Shown: positions 25,574 through 36,455, counted from the stretch's first letter. The stretch: DNA of 64,000 nucleotides from Bradyrhizobium sp. CCGUVB4N (GCF_024199945.1 NZ_JANADP010000001.1:4340001-4404000), one strand, 5' to 3'. Program-made: numbers and translations. Notes: generated by a model not told the origin, from the sequence alone.

Positions 25574-26317
25574 TCAGGCCGGCGCGCGGAAGCCCATCAG
25601 GCTGCGGGTCTTGTAGTCGTAGAACTTGCCGGTCTCGATCCAGTCGGGCGCGCACAGCGGGACGATGAACTCGGCGACCTGCTCGGGCGTGTCCAGCGTC
25701 GCCGGGTCTTCGCCCGGCATCAGGGTTGCGCGCATGCGGGTGCGGATCGGGCCCGGATTGAACAGGTTGACGCGCAGGGGCGTGTTCGCAGTCTCCTGCG
25801 CCCAGGCACGCGCCAGCGTCTCCAGCGCGGCCTTGGAGGCAGCGTAGGGGCTGACATAGGCGGTGGCCTTGTTGGCGGCGCCCGAGGTGATGAACACGGC
25901 GCGGCCGGCGTCGGACTGCTTGAGCAGCGGCTCCATGCAGCGGATCAGCTGGAAGTTCGCGGAGACGTTGACGGCCATGACGTCGTTGAATGTCTTGAGC
26001 TCGATATGGCCGACCGGCGAGGAGGGGCCGAGCACGCCGGCATTGCCGACGAGAATGTCGAGCTTGCCATAGCGCTCGTGCAGGCCTGCCCCAAGCCGCG
26101 CGATACCGTCGAAATCAGTGAGGTTGAGCGGCACCAGCGTGGCGCCGCTGCCGCCTAATTTGCGGATCTCGTCGTCGAGCTCCTCGAGCCCGCCCTGCGT
26201 GCGCGCGGTGGCAACGATATGCGCACCGGCCTTGGCCAGCGCGAGCGCCGTGGCAAAACCGATGCCGCGCGAGGCGCCGGTGACGAGAGCGATACGGTCA
26301 GCGAGGAGCTTTGTCAT
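25574..26317 (-). CDS. SDR-family NAD(P)-dependent oxidoreductase
   Basis: A 247-residue short-chain dehydrogenase/reductase. The cofactor loop is TGASRGIG near residue 14, NAGVLG is near 92, and the catalytic pair is in YAASKAAL (Tyr and Lys) near 155, with the Ser in ITSGAAN. Substrate unknown. It stands alone downstream of a repeat-like palindrome that separates it from the Imm8-like gene. Confidence 0.88.
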   Translation of the reverse strand: MTKLLADRIALVTGASRGIGFATALALAKAGAHIVATARTQGGLEELDDEIRKLGGSGATLVPLNLTDFDGIARLGAGLHERYGKLDILVGNAGVLGPSSPVGHIELKTFNDVMAVNVSANFQLIRCMEPLLKQSDAGRAVFITSGAANKATAYVSPYAASKAALETLARAWAQETANTPLRVNLFNPGPIRTRMRATLMPGEDPATLDTPEQVAEFIVPLCAPDWIETGKFYDYKTRSLMGFRAPA

Positions 26318-26324
26318 GGCGGGG

Positions 26325-26366
26325 TTTTACAGGCGTGGATGGCTGGGACAAGCCCGGCCGAGACAA
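26325..26366. repeat. Short rhizobial palindromic element (tentative)
   Basis: GGCTGGGACAAGCCCGGCC, within the CGTGGATGG...CCGAGAC frame, resembles a sequence that recurs between genes in Bradyrhizobium. The inner arms GGCTGGG and CCCGGCC pair with one G-U. Only one copy is in this window, so repetition cannot be shown here. Confidence 0.45.
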
Positions 26367-26386
26367 AATCCGACCGCCTACCAGGC

Positions 26387-26740
26387 TCAAGGTTCGTAGT
26401 TTTCGAATTCCCAGGAGCCAAGGAGGCCAACCTTTTCGGCAACCTCTTTCCAACTGTTGCCCATGCACCTCTGGCAATAGCCACGCACATATTGTTCGAG
26501 CGCTGGGTAGTCGTATTCCTTGACGAAGAGGAAGTGTCTTCCCGGGACATGAGCGTCCTTCATGTTCTCCGCGAACCATTCCGGTGTGCAAAGAGTGAAT
26601 CCAAAGGATTCTTCGCCCGGCCCGCCAGCCGGACCGACCATTGCAGAAATGTAGATTCCGAATGGCCCTTCAGGCCAAAATGCTTCCAGCGACGGCGTGT
26701 CGCTGCAAGATAGCCGCCTGAGGTTGGCTACAACGACCAC
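26387..26740 (-). CDS. Imm8-family immunity-like protein (orphan)
   Basis: A 117-residue protein. The order of motifs, an N-terminal FGIYISAMVGPAGGPGEESF sheet, FTLCTPEWFAEN, a HFLFVKEYDY strand and a C-terminal GNSWKEVAEKVGLLGSWEFENYEP, fits the Imm8 family (PF15586) that neutralises polymorphic toxins in contact-dependent or secreted toxin systems. No toxin gene lies nearby. The start is a GTG 11 bases after the purF stop; no better codon is in frame. It may be co-transcribed with purF. Confidence 0.65.
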   Translation of the reverse strand: MVVVANLRRLSCSDTPSLEAFWPEGPFGIYISAMVGPAGGPGEESFGFTLCTPEWFAENMKDAHVPGRHFLFVKEYDYPALEQYVRGYCQRCMGNSWKEVAEKVGLLGSWEFENYEP

Positions 26741-26750
26741 GCCGGCATCG

Positions 26751-28262
26751 TCAGCTCGCCTCCGCCAGCAGCGACAGCTGCCGCGGTTGCGGCTCGGTCT
26801 GGGTCTGGTCGGTGAGGTGGGTCGGATAGACGCCCGTGAAGCAGTGATCCGCAAACTTCGGATTGGCGGGGTCGCGGCCGGGTTCGCCCATCGCGCGGTA
26901 CATGCCGTCGATCGACAGGAAGGCGAGCGAGTCGGCGCCGATGAGCTCGCGCATCTCCTCCAGCGAATGCGTCGCGGCCAAGAGGCCGCCGCGGTCCGGC
27001 AGGTCGATGCCGTAATAATCGGGATAGAGGATCGGAGGCGAGGCGAGGCGGAAGTGCACTTCCTTGGCACCGGCATCGCGCATCATGCGCACGATCTTCT
27101 TCGACGTGGTGCCGCGCACCAGGGAGTCGTCGATCAGGATGATGCGCTTGCCTTCGATCGCGGCACGGTTCGCCGAGTGCTTCATGCGCACGCCGGATTC
27201 GCGGATCGCCTGCGTCGGCTGGATGAAGGTGCGGCCGACATAATGGTTGCGGATGATGCCGAGCTCGAACGGCACGCCCGAATGCTGGCTGTAGCCGACC
27301 GCGGCGGGCACGCCGGAATCCGGCACCGGCACCACGACGTCGACAGGCACATGGCTCTCGCGCGCGAGCTGAGCGCCGAAGGCCTTGCGCACCTCGTAGA
27401 CCGAGCGCCCGTGGACGATGGAGTCAGGACGCGAGAAATAGATGTATTCGAAGATGCAGGGGCGCGGCGCCATCGGCGGGAACGGCTTGTGGATGTCCTG
27501 GCCGTGCTCGTCGAACACGATGACTTCGCCGGGCTCGATGTCGCGGACGAAGCGCGCGCCGATGATGTCGAGGGCGCAGGTCTCCGACGTCAGGATCGGG
27601 CAGCCGTCGAGTTCGCCGAGCACCAGCGGGCGGATGCCGCGGGGATCGCGCGCGCCGACCAGCTTCTTGTTGGTGAGCGAGACCAGCGCATAGGCGCCTT
27701 CGATCTCGCGCAGCGCGTCGATATAGCGCTCGATGAAGCGGCTGCGCCGGGAGCGCGCCACCAGGTGCAGGATCACCTCGGTGTCGGAGGTCGACTGCAT
27801 CATCGCGCCGTTCTTGACGAGCTCGCGGCGCAGCGTCAGGCCGTTGGAGAGGTTGCCGTTGTGGGCGACCGCGAGGCCGCCGGCATTGAGCTCGGCGAAC
27901 AGCGGCTGCACGTTGCGCAGGATGGTGGCGCCGGTCGTGGCGTAGCGGACGTGGCCGACCGCCATGGTGCCGGGCAGGCGGTCGATCACCTCGCGGCGGG
28001 AGAAGGTGTCGCCGACGAGGCCGAGGCGGCGTTCGCTGTGGAAGCGGCTGCCGTCGTAGGAGACGATGCCGGCGGCTTCCTGGCCGCGGTGTTGAAGTGC
28101 GTGGAGGCCGAGCGCCGTGATGGCGGCAGCTTCAGGATGTCCGTAGATGCCGAATACGCCGCATTCCTCGCGGACCGTATCTCCGTCCAGGTCGTCCTGA
28201 AGCTCTAGCGCGGCGGAGCCGGGATCGAGTTCAGTGTGGGCGTCCTGGTCAGGGTGTCGCAT
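26751..28262 (-). CDS. purF: Amidophosphoribosyltransferase
   Basis: A 503-residue enzyme for the first committed step of purine synthesis (PRPP plus glutamine to phosphoribosylamine). The N-terminal nucleophile of the glutaminase domain is Cys34 (CGVFGIYGH), preceded by a 33-residue stretch that must be removed by processing, as in the Bacillus-type enzyme. The phosphoribosyltransferase loop IILIDDSLVRGTT is near 360. The stop is 10 bases ahead of the Imm8-like gene, and cvpA lies upstream on the same strand, the usual order. Confidence 0.95.
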   Translation of the reverse strand: MRHPDQDAHTELDPGSAALELQDDLDGDTVREECGVFGIYGHPEAAAITALGLHALQHRGQEAAGIVSYDGSRFHSERRLGLVGDTFSRREVIDRLPGTMAVGHVRYATTGATILRNVQPLFAELNAGGLAVAHNGNLSNGLTLRRELVKNGAMMQSTSDTEVILHLVARSRRSRFIERYIDALREIEGAYALVSLTNKKLVGARDPRGIRPLVLGELDGCPILTSETCALDIIGARFVRDIEPGEVIVFDEHGQDIHKPFPPMAPRPCIFEYIYFSRPDSIVHGRSVYEVRKAFGAQLARESHVPVDVVVPVPDSGVPAAVGYSQHSGVPFELGIIRNHYVGRTFIQPTQAIRESGVRMKHSANRAAIEGKRIILIDDSLVRGTTSKKIVRMMRDAGAKEVHFRLASPPILYPDYYGIDLPDRGGLLAATHSLEEMRELIGADSLAFLSIDGMYRAMGEPGRDPANPKFADHCFTGVYPTHLTDQTQTEPQPRQLSLLAEAS

Positions 28263-28290
28263 CTCGTCCGCGCCTCTCTTTAGGGCTCAA

Positions 28291-28920
28291 TCAACGCGCC
28301 GCAGGTTTCTCGATCAGCTTCTTGAGGCTGTCACGAGCAGGTTTACTGTAACCGTCACCAGTGCCCGAAGGCTGCTGTTCGGTATCAGCTTGATCATCAT
28401 CTGGTTTGTTTTTCTTGAATCTCTTCAAGATGGTGTTCTCGGGGTCATCCGGCAAGAGGGACATCAGCCAATCCCCGGTTCCCTGGAGCACCACACGGGA
28501 TTTTGCCCCCGAGACCCAGTCCGGGCGCTGCTTGTCCGGCACCAGCCAGGTGAAGAACAGGAAGGCCACCACGACGATCAAGAGCCCGCGAGCGAGCCCG
28601 AACAGGAACCCGAGGGTGCGATCCAGCGCGCCAATGCGCGAATCCAGGATCATGTCGGAGATCCGGACCGTGATCACGGAGACCACGACCAGGGTACCGA
28701 CGAACACACCGGCGACCACGACCACGCTGGCGACGGTGTCGTTGTTGAAATAGGTCTTGGCGGTCGGCAGCAGCTTGGAGAACGAGTACAGCGTCACGAT
28801 CGCCGCCGTGCCCCAGGCTGCGATCGACAGGATTTCGCGCATGAAGCCGCGGACCATCGCAAGCAGGCCCGAGATCAGCATCACACCGAGCAGGATCAGG
28901 TCGAGGAGTGTAACTGGCAT
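28291..28920 (-). CDS. cvpA: CvpA family membrane protein
   Basis: A 209-residue protein with four hydrophobic segments in the first 150 residues and a charged, disordered tail (about 160-209). LDLILLGVMLISGLLAMVRGF and DRTLGFLFGLARG match CvpA (PF02674), named from colicin V production. It is commonly paired with purF, which follows 28 bases downstream. Its role in envelope homeostasis is not fully defined. Confidence 0.9.
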   Translation of the reverse strand: MPVTLLDLILLGVMLISGLLAMVRGFMREILSIAAWGTAAIVTLYSFSKLLPTAKTYFNNDTVASVVVVAGVFVGTLVVVSVITVRISDMILDSRIGALDRTLGFLFGLARGLLIVVVAFLFFTWLVPDKQRPDWVSGAKSRVVLQGTGDWLMSLLPDDPENTILKRFKKNKPDDDQADTEQQPSGTGDGYSKPARDSLKKLIEKPAAR

Positions 28921-29088
28921 CGGCTGGTCTGGTCCGCTCGTACTCTCAAAGGGTGCTCAGCGAATCGGTGTTTGGCCGCCGCCCTAACTGAAGGCCAGAC
29001 GACGTTCCCGGCAAGGCCGTAACCACGCAATCCCATGCTGCTTTTGTGACGGCTGTATAGCGGCGGGGACGCTTGACGTCACCTCCGG

Positions 29089-30537
<1,449 letters not shown>

Positions 30538-30738
30538 GGGATGGTGAGTCGGAGGTTTCAGATTTGCTGATAGCACGGAACGGCGGGTTGTGCGGGCGGC
30601 CGTGAGCGCTCCAATTAGCCCAATTCCGTGCAGCCGATACACCCTTTGTTAGCTCTACGCCGCCGCGCCGCGCCGGACTTTGCCAAATGTTAGCGGACGC
30701 GGGTCCAGCTTCGGAACAAGACGGGGTGGCTAAAAAGA

Positions 30739-31896
30739 ATGACGGCAGTCTTACGGATATTGCTCGCTGTGAGCATGGCCCTTGGCGTTCTCGCGCCAGC
30801 CGGCCACGCTGTTGCGGCTGACGCAAAACCCCTCAACATCGTTTTCGTGAGCCCGGGCAAGATCGGTGAGGTCTACTGGGACATGGTCGCGCAGACCATG
30901 CAGGCCGCCGGCCGCAAGCTCGACGCCAATGTCGAGGTGCTGAGCAGCGAGCGCAATTATCGCACCATGCAGGAGCTCGGCCTCGGCGTGGTCGCGCGTG
31001 CCGACAAGCCCGACTTCCTCATTCTCTCGAACGAGGAATCCGCCGCCGTTCCGATCCTGGAGGCGGCCGAGGCCGCAGGCGTGAAAACGCTGCTGCTGTC
31101 GAATACGCTGATCGGCGAGGATGCGCTGCGTCTCGGACCGCCGCGCAGCAAGCTCAAGACCTGGCTCGGCGACATCACGACCGATCTGACGACCGCGGGC
31201 GCGCGCATGGCGAATGCGTTGATCGACGCGGCGCGTCACGAAAAATGGCAAAGCCCCGATGGCAAAATCCATCTTCTCGGGATCGGCGGTGACGAGATCA
31301 CGCCGGCCTCGATTGCCCGCAATGCCGGTCTCCAGCTCGCAGTCGCGGCTGCGCCCGACGTCATCGTGGACCGGATGCTGTTTGCCAATTGGACGCAGTC
31401 GGAAGCGGAACAGGTTGCGGCCAACTATCTGAGCTGGGCCTCGCGCAAGGGCATCCGTCCCGCAGGAATCTGGGCCGGCAACGATCCGATGGCCCTTGGT
31501 GCGCTCAAGGCGGCGGCCGCCGCGGGACTTGAGCCCGGCCAGAATATCCAGGTCGTCGGCCTGAACTGGTCGGAGGACGCGCTGCGCGAAATCAAGGCCG
31601 GTCGTCTGCTGCTGACCGATGGTGGCCATTTCCTGCTCGGCGGCTGGTCGATCGTGCTGCTGCGCGACTATGCCGACGGTTGCGACTTCGCAGCCAGCTC
31701 GCCGCACATCGAGGTCAAGACATCGGCGATCACGCGCGACAATCTCGCCTCCGTCGCCGCGCTGATCAAGACCCGGGCCTTCGACCGGATCGACTTCGCG
31801 CGGTTCAAGGCAAGGCCGGGACGTTGCGGCCAATACGATTTCTCGCTGGATGCGCTGATTTCGTCGCTGTCGCCCCCAAGCGCCGCCGGTGAATGA
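30739..31896 (+). CDS. Orphan periplasmic sugar-binding-type protein
   Basis: A 385-residue periplasmic binding protein (Peripla_BP_4 type) with a signal peptide (about 1-28, ending GHAVAAD). Lobe 1 begins with LNIVFVSPGKIGEVYWDMVAQ, and GIWAGNDPMALGAL is the ribose/galactose-binding-protein signature near 245. No permease or ATPase gene is nearby. Its stop overlaps the ATG of a membrane GGDEF-EAL gene by four bases, so it is more likely a sensory subunit for that enzyme than a transport component. Ligand unknown. Confidence 0.85.
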   Translation: MTAVLRILLAVSMALGVLAPAGHAVAADAKPLNIVFVSPGKIGEVYWDMVAQTMQAAGRKLDANVEVLSSERNYRTMQELGLGVVARADKPDFLILSNEESAAVPILEAAEAAGVKTLLLSNTLIGEDALRLGPPRSKLKTWLGDITTDLTTAGARMANALIDAARHEKWQSPDGKIHLLGIGGDEITPASIARNAGLQLAVAAAPDVIVDRMLFANWTQSEAEQVAANYLSWASRKGIRPAGIWAGNDPMALGALKAAAAAGLEPGQNIQVVGLNWSEDALREIKAGRLLLTDGGHFLLGGWSIVLLRDYADGCDFAASSPHIEVKTSAITRDNLASVAALIKTRAFDRIDFARFKARPGRCGQYDFSLDALISSLSPPSAAGE

Positions 31897-33950
31897 TGCA
31901 GGACGCTGACGGCATGAACGCTCCGACCAGGCCGGCTGCATCGCGCTCCGTCGTCCGCGCGATGATCTGGGCCACCGTGCCGGTGCTGCTGGTGGTGCAG
32001 CTGCTGGCGTCGGCCGGCGTCGAGGTCTCGAGCTTCTGGTCGCAGATCCGGCAGCTCGACGCCCGCATTGCCCGCGTCGCCGAGAGTCGCGCAGAGCTGA
32101 TCGCCGAGCCGCTCTGGAAGATGCGCTACGACCAGGTCACCGGCGTGCTCAACGAGATCATGCACGACGAGACCATCGCGGCTGCTGCCGTCTACGACGA
32201 CACCGGCGTCGTGATCGCCCGCGTGGTGGCGCGGCCCGCGGTTCAGGCTCTCACCGAGGTCTCGCGTCCGATTGCCTACCGCAACGGCAACATCGCCGTT
32301 CAGGCCGGCCGCATCGTGATCGCCTATTCCTATGCGACGCTCTATGTGGACACCGGCAGCAGGCTGGGACTGCTTCTCGTCGTCGGCCTCCTCGGGACGC
32401 TTGCGACCGTGATCGCGATGCGGATCTCCGCCAACATCTTCATCGGCAAGCCGCTGGCCGCGATGATGTCGGCGATCCAACGCAGCAAGCAGGACGGCCG
32501 CGCCTATCCGGCCGACGTCAAATCGTCGAACGAATTCGGCCAGCTCGCGAGCGCCTTCAACGCGATGCAGCACACGACGTCGGGCGCGCTCGACCGGCTC
32601 GGCCACATGGCCGCGCACGATCCGCTCACGGGCCTGCCCAACCGCCGCTCACTGTCCGAGCGCCTCGTGACCTTGAGCAGGGATGCCGGCTCGCCGGACG
32701 CACTGATTGCCTTCTCCTTCATCGATCTCGACGATTTCAAGGGCATCAACGACACCTTCGGTCACGACGCCGGCGACAAGTTCCTGGTTCATATCTCCGA
32801 ACGGCTTCGTGACACGGTCGAACCGGAAGATTGGGTCGCGCGGCTCGGCGGCGACGAGTTCGTGGTCATTCGTCCGGAAGTCAGCGATGAAGCGGCCGCG
32901 CAGGCCTTCGCGCGGCAAGTGCTGGACGCCATTTCTGAACCGATCCTGCTGCATGACAAGCAGGTCGTGCCGCGTGCCAGCATCGGCCTTGCCGTGCGCC
33001 GTGCCGGCGACCCCGAATTATCCCACTTGCCGGCGCTCGCCGACATCGCGCTCTACCACGCCAAGAGCAAGGCGCCCGGCACCGTCGCGGTGCTCGACGA
33101 AGCGCTCCAGCGCGACTATCGCCGCCGCAGGGATCTCGAGCTTGCGATCCCGACAGGCTTTGCCGAGCAGCAATTCGAGGTCTGGTATCAGAGCCAGGTC
33201 GATCTGGTGACCCAGGAGGTCATCGGCCTGGAGGCGCTCATTCGCTGGCGTCATCCCGAGCATGGCGTGATCGGTCCCGGTGAATTCCTGCCGCTGATCG
33301 AGCGCAGCGGCAACAATGCGCGGTTGACACGCTATGTGCTGACCGACGCCTGCCGCGCGCTGCAACGCCTCGCAGCTGCGGGCAGGCCGCAGATCCGGAT
33401 TGCGATCAATCTGCCCCCATCTGAATTGGCCGACCATTCGCTCGCCGCCGAGCTGCGCGAGACGTGCGAGCGGCTCGGCGTCGCGGCCTCGTCGCTCGAG
33501 CTCGAGATCACCGAGGGGTCGCTGATCAACAACATCGCCAGCGCATCCGAGACGCTGCGCCGGCTGCGGCGCCTCGGCGCCACCATTGCGCTCGACGATT
33601 TCGGCACGGGCTATAGCTCGCTCGCCCATCTGCGTCGGTTTCCGCTCGACAAGGTCAAGATCGACAAGGCATTCATCCGCGAAATCCCCGAGAGTGCCGA
33701 GGACAAGGCGATCGTCGGAGTGATTGCCTCACTCGCGGAGACGCTGGGGCTCACCTTGGTCGCGGAAGGCATCGAACGGGCCGAGCAGGCGCAGGCCATG
33801 CGCGAGATGGGCGTGAGGCTCGGCCAGGGTTTTCTGTATCACAAGCCGCAGCCGCTCGATGCCGTGCTGCGGGGGCTTGCGGCAACCGGCGGCGGCGAGG
33901 ATCGTCTGTTCGCAGACAGCCCGCCAATCGCGCCGGAATTCGCCGCCTGA
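31893..33950 (+). CDS. Membrane GGDEF-EAL protein (c-di-GMP turnover)
   Basis: A 685-residue protein. Layout: membrane segment 1 at about 24-46, a periplasmic domain of about 100 residues, membrane segment 2 at about 150-172, a HAMP-like linker to 225, GGDEF at about 235-395 and EAL at about 415-665. The cyclase signature RLGGDEF (near 318) and the phosphodiesterase signature GLEALIRWRHPEHG (near 445), with DDFGTGYSSL later, are both intact, so both synthesis and breakdown are possible. It overlaps the upstream binding-protein gene, pointing to periplasmic ligand control. Confidence 0.93.
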   Translation: MMQDADGMNAPTRPAASRSVVRAMIWATVPVLLVVQLLASAGVEVSSFWSQIRQLDARIARVAESRAELIAEPLWKMRYDQVTGVLNEIMHDETIAAAAVYDDTGVVIARVVARPAVQALTEVSRPIAYRNGNIAVQAGRIVIAYSYATLYVDTGSRLGLLLVVGLLGTLATVIAMRISANIFIGKPLAAMMSAIQRSKQDGRAYPADVKSSNEFGQLASAFNAMQHTTSGALDRLGHMAAHDPLTGLPNRRSLSERLVTLSRDAGSPDALIAFSFIDLDDFKGINDTFGHDAGDKFLVHISERLRDTVEPEDWVARLGGDEFVVIRPEVSDEAAAQAFARQVLDAISEPILLHDKQVVPRASIGLAVRRAGDPELSHLPALADIALYHAKSKAPGTVAVLDEALQRDYRRRRDLELAIPTGFAEQQFEVWYQSQVDLVTQEVIGLEALIRWRHPEHGVIGPGEFLPLIERSGNNARLTRYVLTDACRALQRLAAAGRPQIRIAINLPPSELADHSLAAELRETCERLGVAASSLELEITEGSLINNIASASETLRRLRRLGATIALDDFGTGYSSLAHLRRFPLDKVKIDKAFIREIPESAEDKAIVGVIASLAETLGLTLVAEGIERAEQAQAMREMGVRLGQGFLYHKPQPLDAVLRGLAATGGGEDRLFADSPPIAPEFAA

Positions 33951-33959
33951 GCGGTGCGG

Positions 33960-34685
33960 CTAGGGCTGCGTCGCATTCCAGAGCATCGAGAGCCCGGCTG
34001 CGATCATGATCGCATCCATCACCATGCGGAACATCTCGGGTTTCAGGTGCATGACGAAGCGCTTGGCGACGAAAGCACCGGCCATCAGCGAGGAGCCTGC
34101 GATCAGGCCCTTGATGAAGACGTCCTGCGTCAGCGCGCCGAAGCGTTCGAACGTCACGGATTTGGCGAAGTAGAGCCCAAGCGAGGCGGCGGCTTCGGTG
34201 GCGAGAAAGGCGCCTTTGGACAAGCCATAGAACAGGAACAGCGGCACGCTGAGCGGTCCGGTCGAGACCACGATGCCGGTGAGATAACCGATGACGGCGC
34301 CGCCGATCGCCAGATGCCAGAGATTGGCCTTGAGGTCGTGCCGCGCCAGCCAATGCCGCACCGGCACCATCGCGATGAGGAAGATGCCGATGGCAAGATC
34401 GACGGCGTGCGAGGGCAGGGCGAGCAGCGTCCGCGCGCCCAGCGCCGCGGCCGGAATGCCAGTGACGGAATAGGCCAGGCAGGCCCGCCAGTCGACGTCT
34501 CGCCACCACGCCAGAATGCGCGAAAAGTTTGCCATGACGGAAGCGACCGCCATGATCGGCACGGCCTCCTTCGGCCCGTAGGCATAGACCAGCACGGGCA
34601 TCAGCATGATCGACGAGCCCGTGCCGACGATGCCGGAAATAGTGCCTGCGATCAGGCCGACGCTGAGGACGAAGAGAAAAGCCAA
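33960..34685 (-). CDS. TauE/SafE family membrane exporter, second copy
   Basis: A 241-residue membrane protein with about seven hydrophobic segments. GTISGIVGTGSSIMLMPVLVY is the first family repeat and GYLTGIVVSTGPLSVPLF the second. It differs clearly from the TauE-type protein at 3724-4506 and has no linked regulator. Convergent with the GGDEF-EAL gene. The cargo is unknown; sulfite or small organic anions are known for the family. Confidence 0.85.
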   Translation of the reverse strand: MAFLFVLSVGLIAGTISGIVGTGSSIMLMPVLVYAYGPKEAVPIMAVASVMANFSRILAWWRDVDWRACLAYSVTGIPAAALGARTLLALPSHAVDLAIGIFLIAMVPVRHWLARHDLKANLWHLAIGGAVIGYLTGIVVSTGPLSVPLFLFYGLSKGAFLATEAAASLGLYFAKSVTFERFGALTQDVFIKGLIAGSSLMAGAFVAKRFVMHLKPEMFRMVMDAIMIAAGLSMLWNATQP

Positions 34686-34868
34686 GGGCGGGCTCCGGGA
34701 ATCGGCAGAGTTTAGCCGGAGGAGGGGGAGCGCGCGAATGGGGTTACCGGCCGCCCGTAGTTAACCGCCGGTGTCGCGCCCGCCGCCAATCCGACCGGTT
34801 CCCGGGCCTGATCCTTAGAATTTGAAGCGTATTGATCGGAGCGTCGCTCAAAGAATTTGAGGTCCATG

Positions 34869-35177
34869 ATGCCTGACCACCATTCCTTCTCCGCGCTCGA
34901 CCGCCATGCGGTGCTCGGCGGATCCGACAATGGCTTTCCCTGGTACGCGGGCGCGATGCTTGCGGTCGAGGCGAGCGAAGTGGTTCGGCTCCGCTGCGAG
35001 AAGCTCAGCCATGGCGATGAGGCTGCCGGGCAGGAAGCCGTGCTGATGGTCAGCGAGAAGGTCGCGGCCGCCTTCGAAGCGTTCGCGTGCCTGCTCGCGG
35101 GCGCAACGCCTGCGGCGGTGGTTCAGCGCTATCGCGAGCATGTGGCCGCCAACGCCAAGCGCCTGTCTGCGAATTGA
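34869..35177 (+). CDS. Hypothetical helical protein
   Basis: A 102-residue soluble protein, mostly helical and Ala-rich (MLAVEASEVVRLRCEKL, then VSEKVAAAFEAFACLLAG). It looks like a phasin-sized helical protein, but no family is recognised. GAGG at 34859-34862 suits the ATG at 34869 better than the adjacent one at 34866. It stands alone between TauE and a small membrane-anchored protein. Confidence 0.6.
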   Translation: MPDHHSFSALDRHAVLGGSDNGFPWYAGAMLAVEASEVVRLRCEKLSHGDEAAGQEAVLMVSEKVAAAFEAFACLLAGATPAAVVQRYREHVAANAKRLSAN

Positions 35178-35338
35178 GACGTCGCGCGGCATCCGCGTGA
35201 CGGCTCATCGGTCGCCATGAACCCGCCGTGCGGTGGGGGCGACAGACGGTGGATGATGCCGCGCTAGCTCCTGTAGCAATTCCAAGTTCGTTCGCCGACA
35301 GACGCGTGCGCCTGGCACCCAAACTGTCGGAGGCCATT

Positions 35339-35905
35339 TTGAGTGACATAAAGCGGCGAGATTGGGCAGCCCGGTCCATTGCATTGCTGGCGGTGGTCGT
35401 TGTCCTCGCGGGAGCCCTGCTGCTGTTCAATGCGCCGAACCGCGAACGCCGGACCGCGATCACGACCAGTTGCAGTCAATTCGAGGCCGATGCCCACAAA
35501 CTGTTCGGCAAAGGTGATACTGCCGTCCTGAGCGCGTCGTTCGCGGCCGGCGACAACGTGCATCTGGCGATCGATTTCAAGGGCGTCGGTTATGTCTGGG
35601 AACTGACCGGCGTGTTGGCGACGGCCAAGAAGGATGTGACCGGCTCCGGCTCGTTCACCACGGTCACCAAGTCCAAATCGACGTCCGCCGCGGCCAATTC
35701 CGGCACATCGACCATTTCGCATGGCGAGATCAATGGCTTTGCCACCTTGGATGTGGCGAGCGACATCATTGCGGCCGGGGAAGGCGGGATCGTGATCACC
35801 AACACTAACAGTTTGCCGCCGTTCGCGCTGCCGAGGGTCGCGAGCGCAAGCTGCGAGGCCTCGAAAGGGCAGGTCCAACTCTCGGTTCATGCGACGACAA
35901 AGTGA
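35339..35905 (+). CDS. Membrane-anchored hypothetical protein
   Basis: A 188-residue protein with one N-terminal membrane segment (about 10-31, IALLAVVVVLAGALLLF) and a periplasmic domain rich in Ser/Thr/Gly (about 95-125). I chose the TTG at 35339 because GGAGG is five bases upstream and it places the anchor at the start; a longer reading from 35228 is unlike a signal. No family recognised. Confidence 0.6.
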   Translation: MSDIKRRDWAARSIALLAVVVVLAGALLLFNAPNRERRTAITTSCSQFEADAHKLFGKGDTAVLSASFAAGDNVHLAIDFKGVGYVWELTGVLATAKKDVTGSGSFTTVTKSKSTSAAANSGTSTISHGEINGFATLDVASDIIAAGEGGIVITNTNSLPPFALPRVASASCEASKGQVQLSVHATTK

Positions 35906-35989
35906 GACAGGCCAGTTCTCCCGCTGCTGACAGCATGTTGGCAGCAGGGGCGGGCTATGACCATCTCCTGACAAAACGGGGAGCGGATC

Positions 35990-36358
35990 ATGCCGGTCGA
36001 GGCAAGCTGTCATTGTGGTGAGACGGTGTTCGAGGTGACAGAGGCGCCTTCGAGCGTGACGCGTTGCACCTGCTCGCTCTGCGCCAAGCGCGGTGCGCTG
36101 TGGGCCTATTACACGCCGGCACAGTTTCGCCTGCTGTCGCCCGCCGACAACGTCGCGACCTATCTCTGGGGCAGCCGCACCGTCAAACATCACTATTGCG
36201 CGAATTGCGGCTGTGGCACCTATTCGGAGTCGCCGGACTGGTCGAATGGCAAGCCCGATTTCGACAATCCCAAGGTCGCGGTGAATGCGCGCTTGTTCGA
36301 CGATTTCGACCTGGAGGCCGTGCCGGTCAACATGATCGACGGCAAGAATCTATGGTGA
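35990..36358 (+). CDS. GFA-family zinc protein (glutathione-dependent formaldehyde-activating type)
   Basis: A 122-residue CENP-V/GFA domain protein (PF04828). The zinc ligands are visible as CHCG (8-11), CTCSLCAKRG (about 29-38) and CANCGCGTY (about 71-79). The prototype Gfa binds the S-hydroxymethylglutathione adduct, but many homologues have unknown roles. It is monocistronic. Confidence 0.88.
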   Translation: MPVEASCHCGETVFEVTEAPSSVTRCTCSLCAKRGALWAYYTPAQFRLLSPADNVATYLWGSRTVKHHYCANCGCGTYSESPDWSNGKPDFDNPKVAVNARLFDDFDLEAVPVNMIDGKNLW

Positions 36359-36455
36359 GCAGGCGGCCTCCCGCATATCTGCCCGCACGCCCATCCTCTT
36401 GAGGCTCTTTTGAAAAGCTGATTTGGTTCCGGCCCAATAAAAAGGGGAGGAAGCC

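Noticed and set aside
34712..34867. Possible 51-residue minus-strand protein starting MDLKFFERRSD
   Set aside because: It looks partly protein-like, but it has no ribosome-binding site, its start overlaps that of a better-supported plus-strand gene, and the second half has mixed codon usage. Kept out without conservation data.
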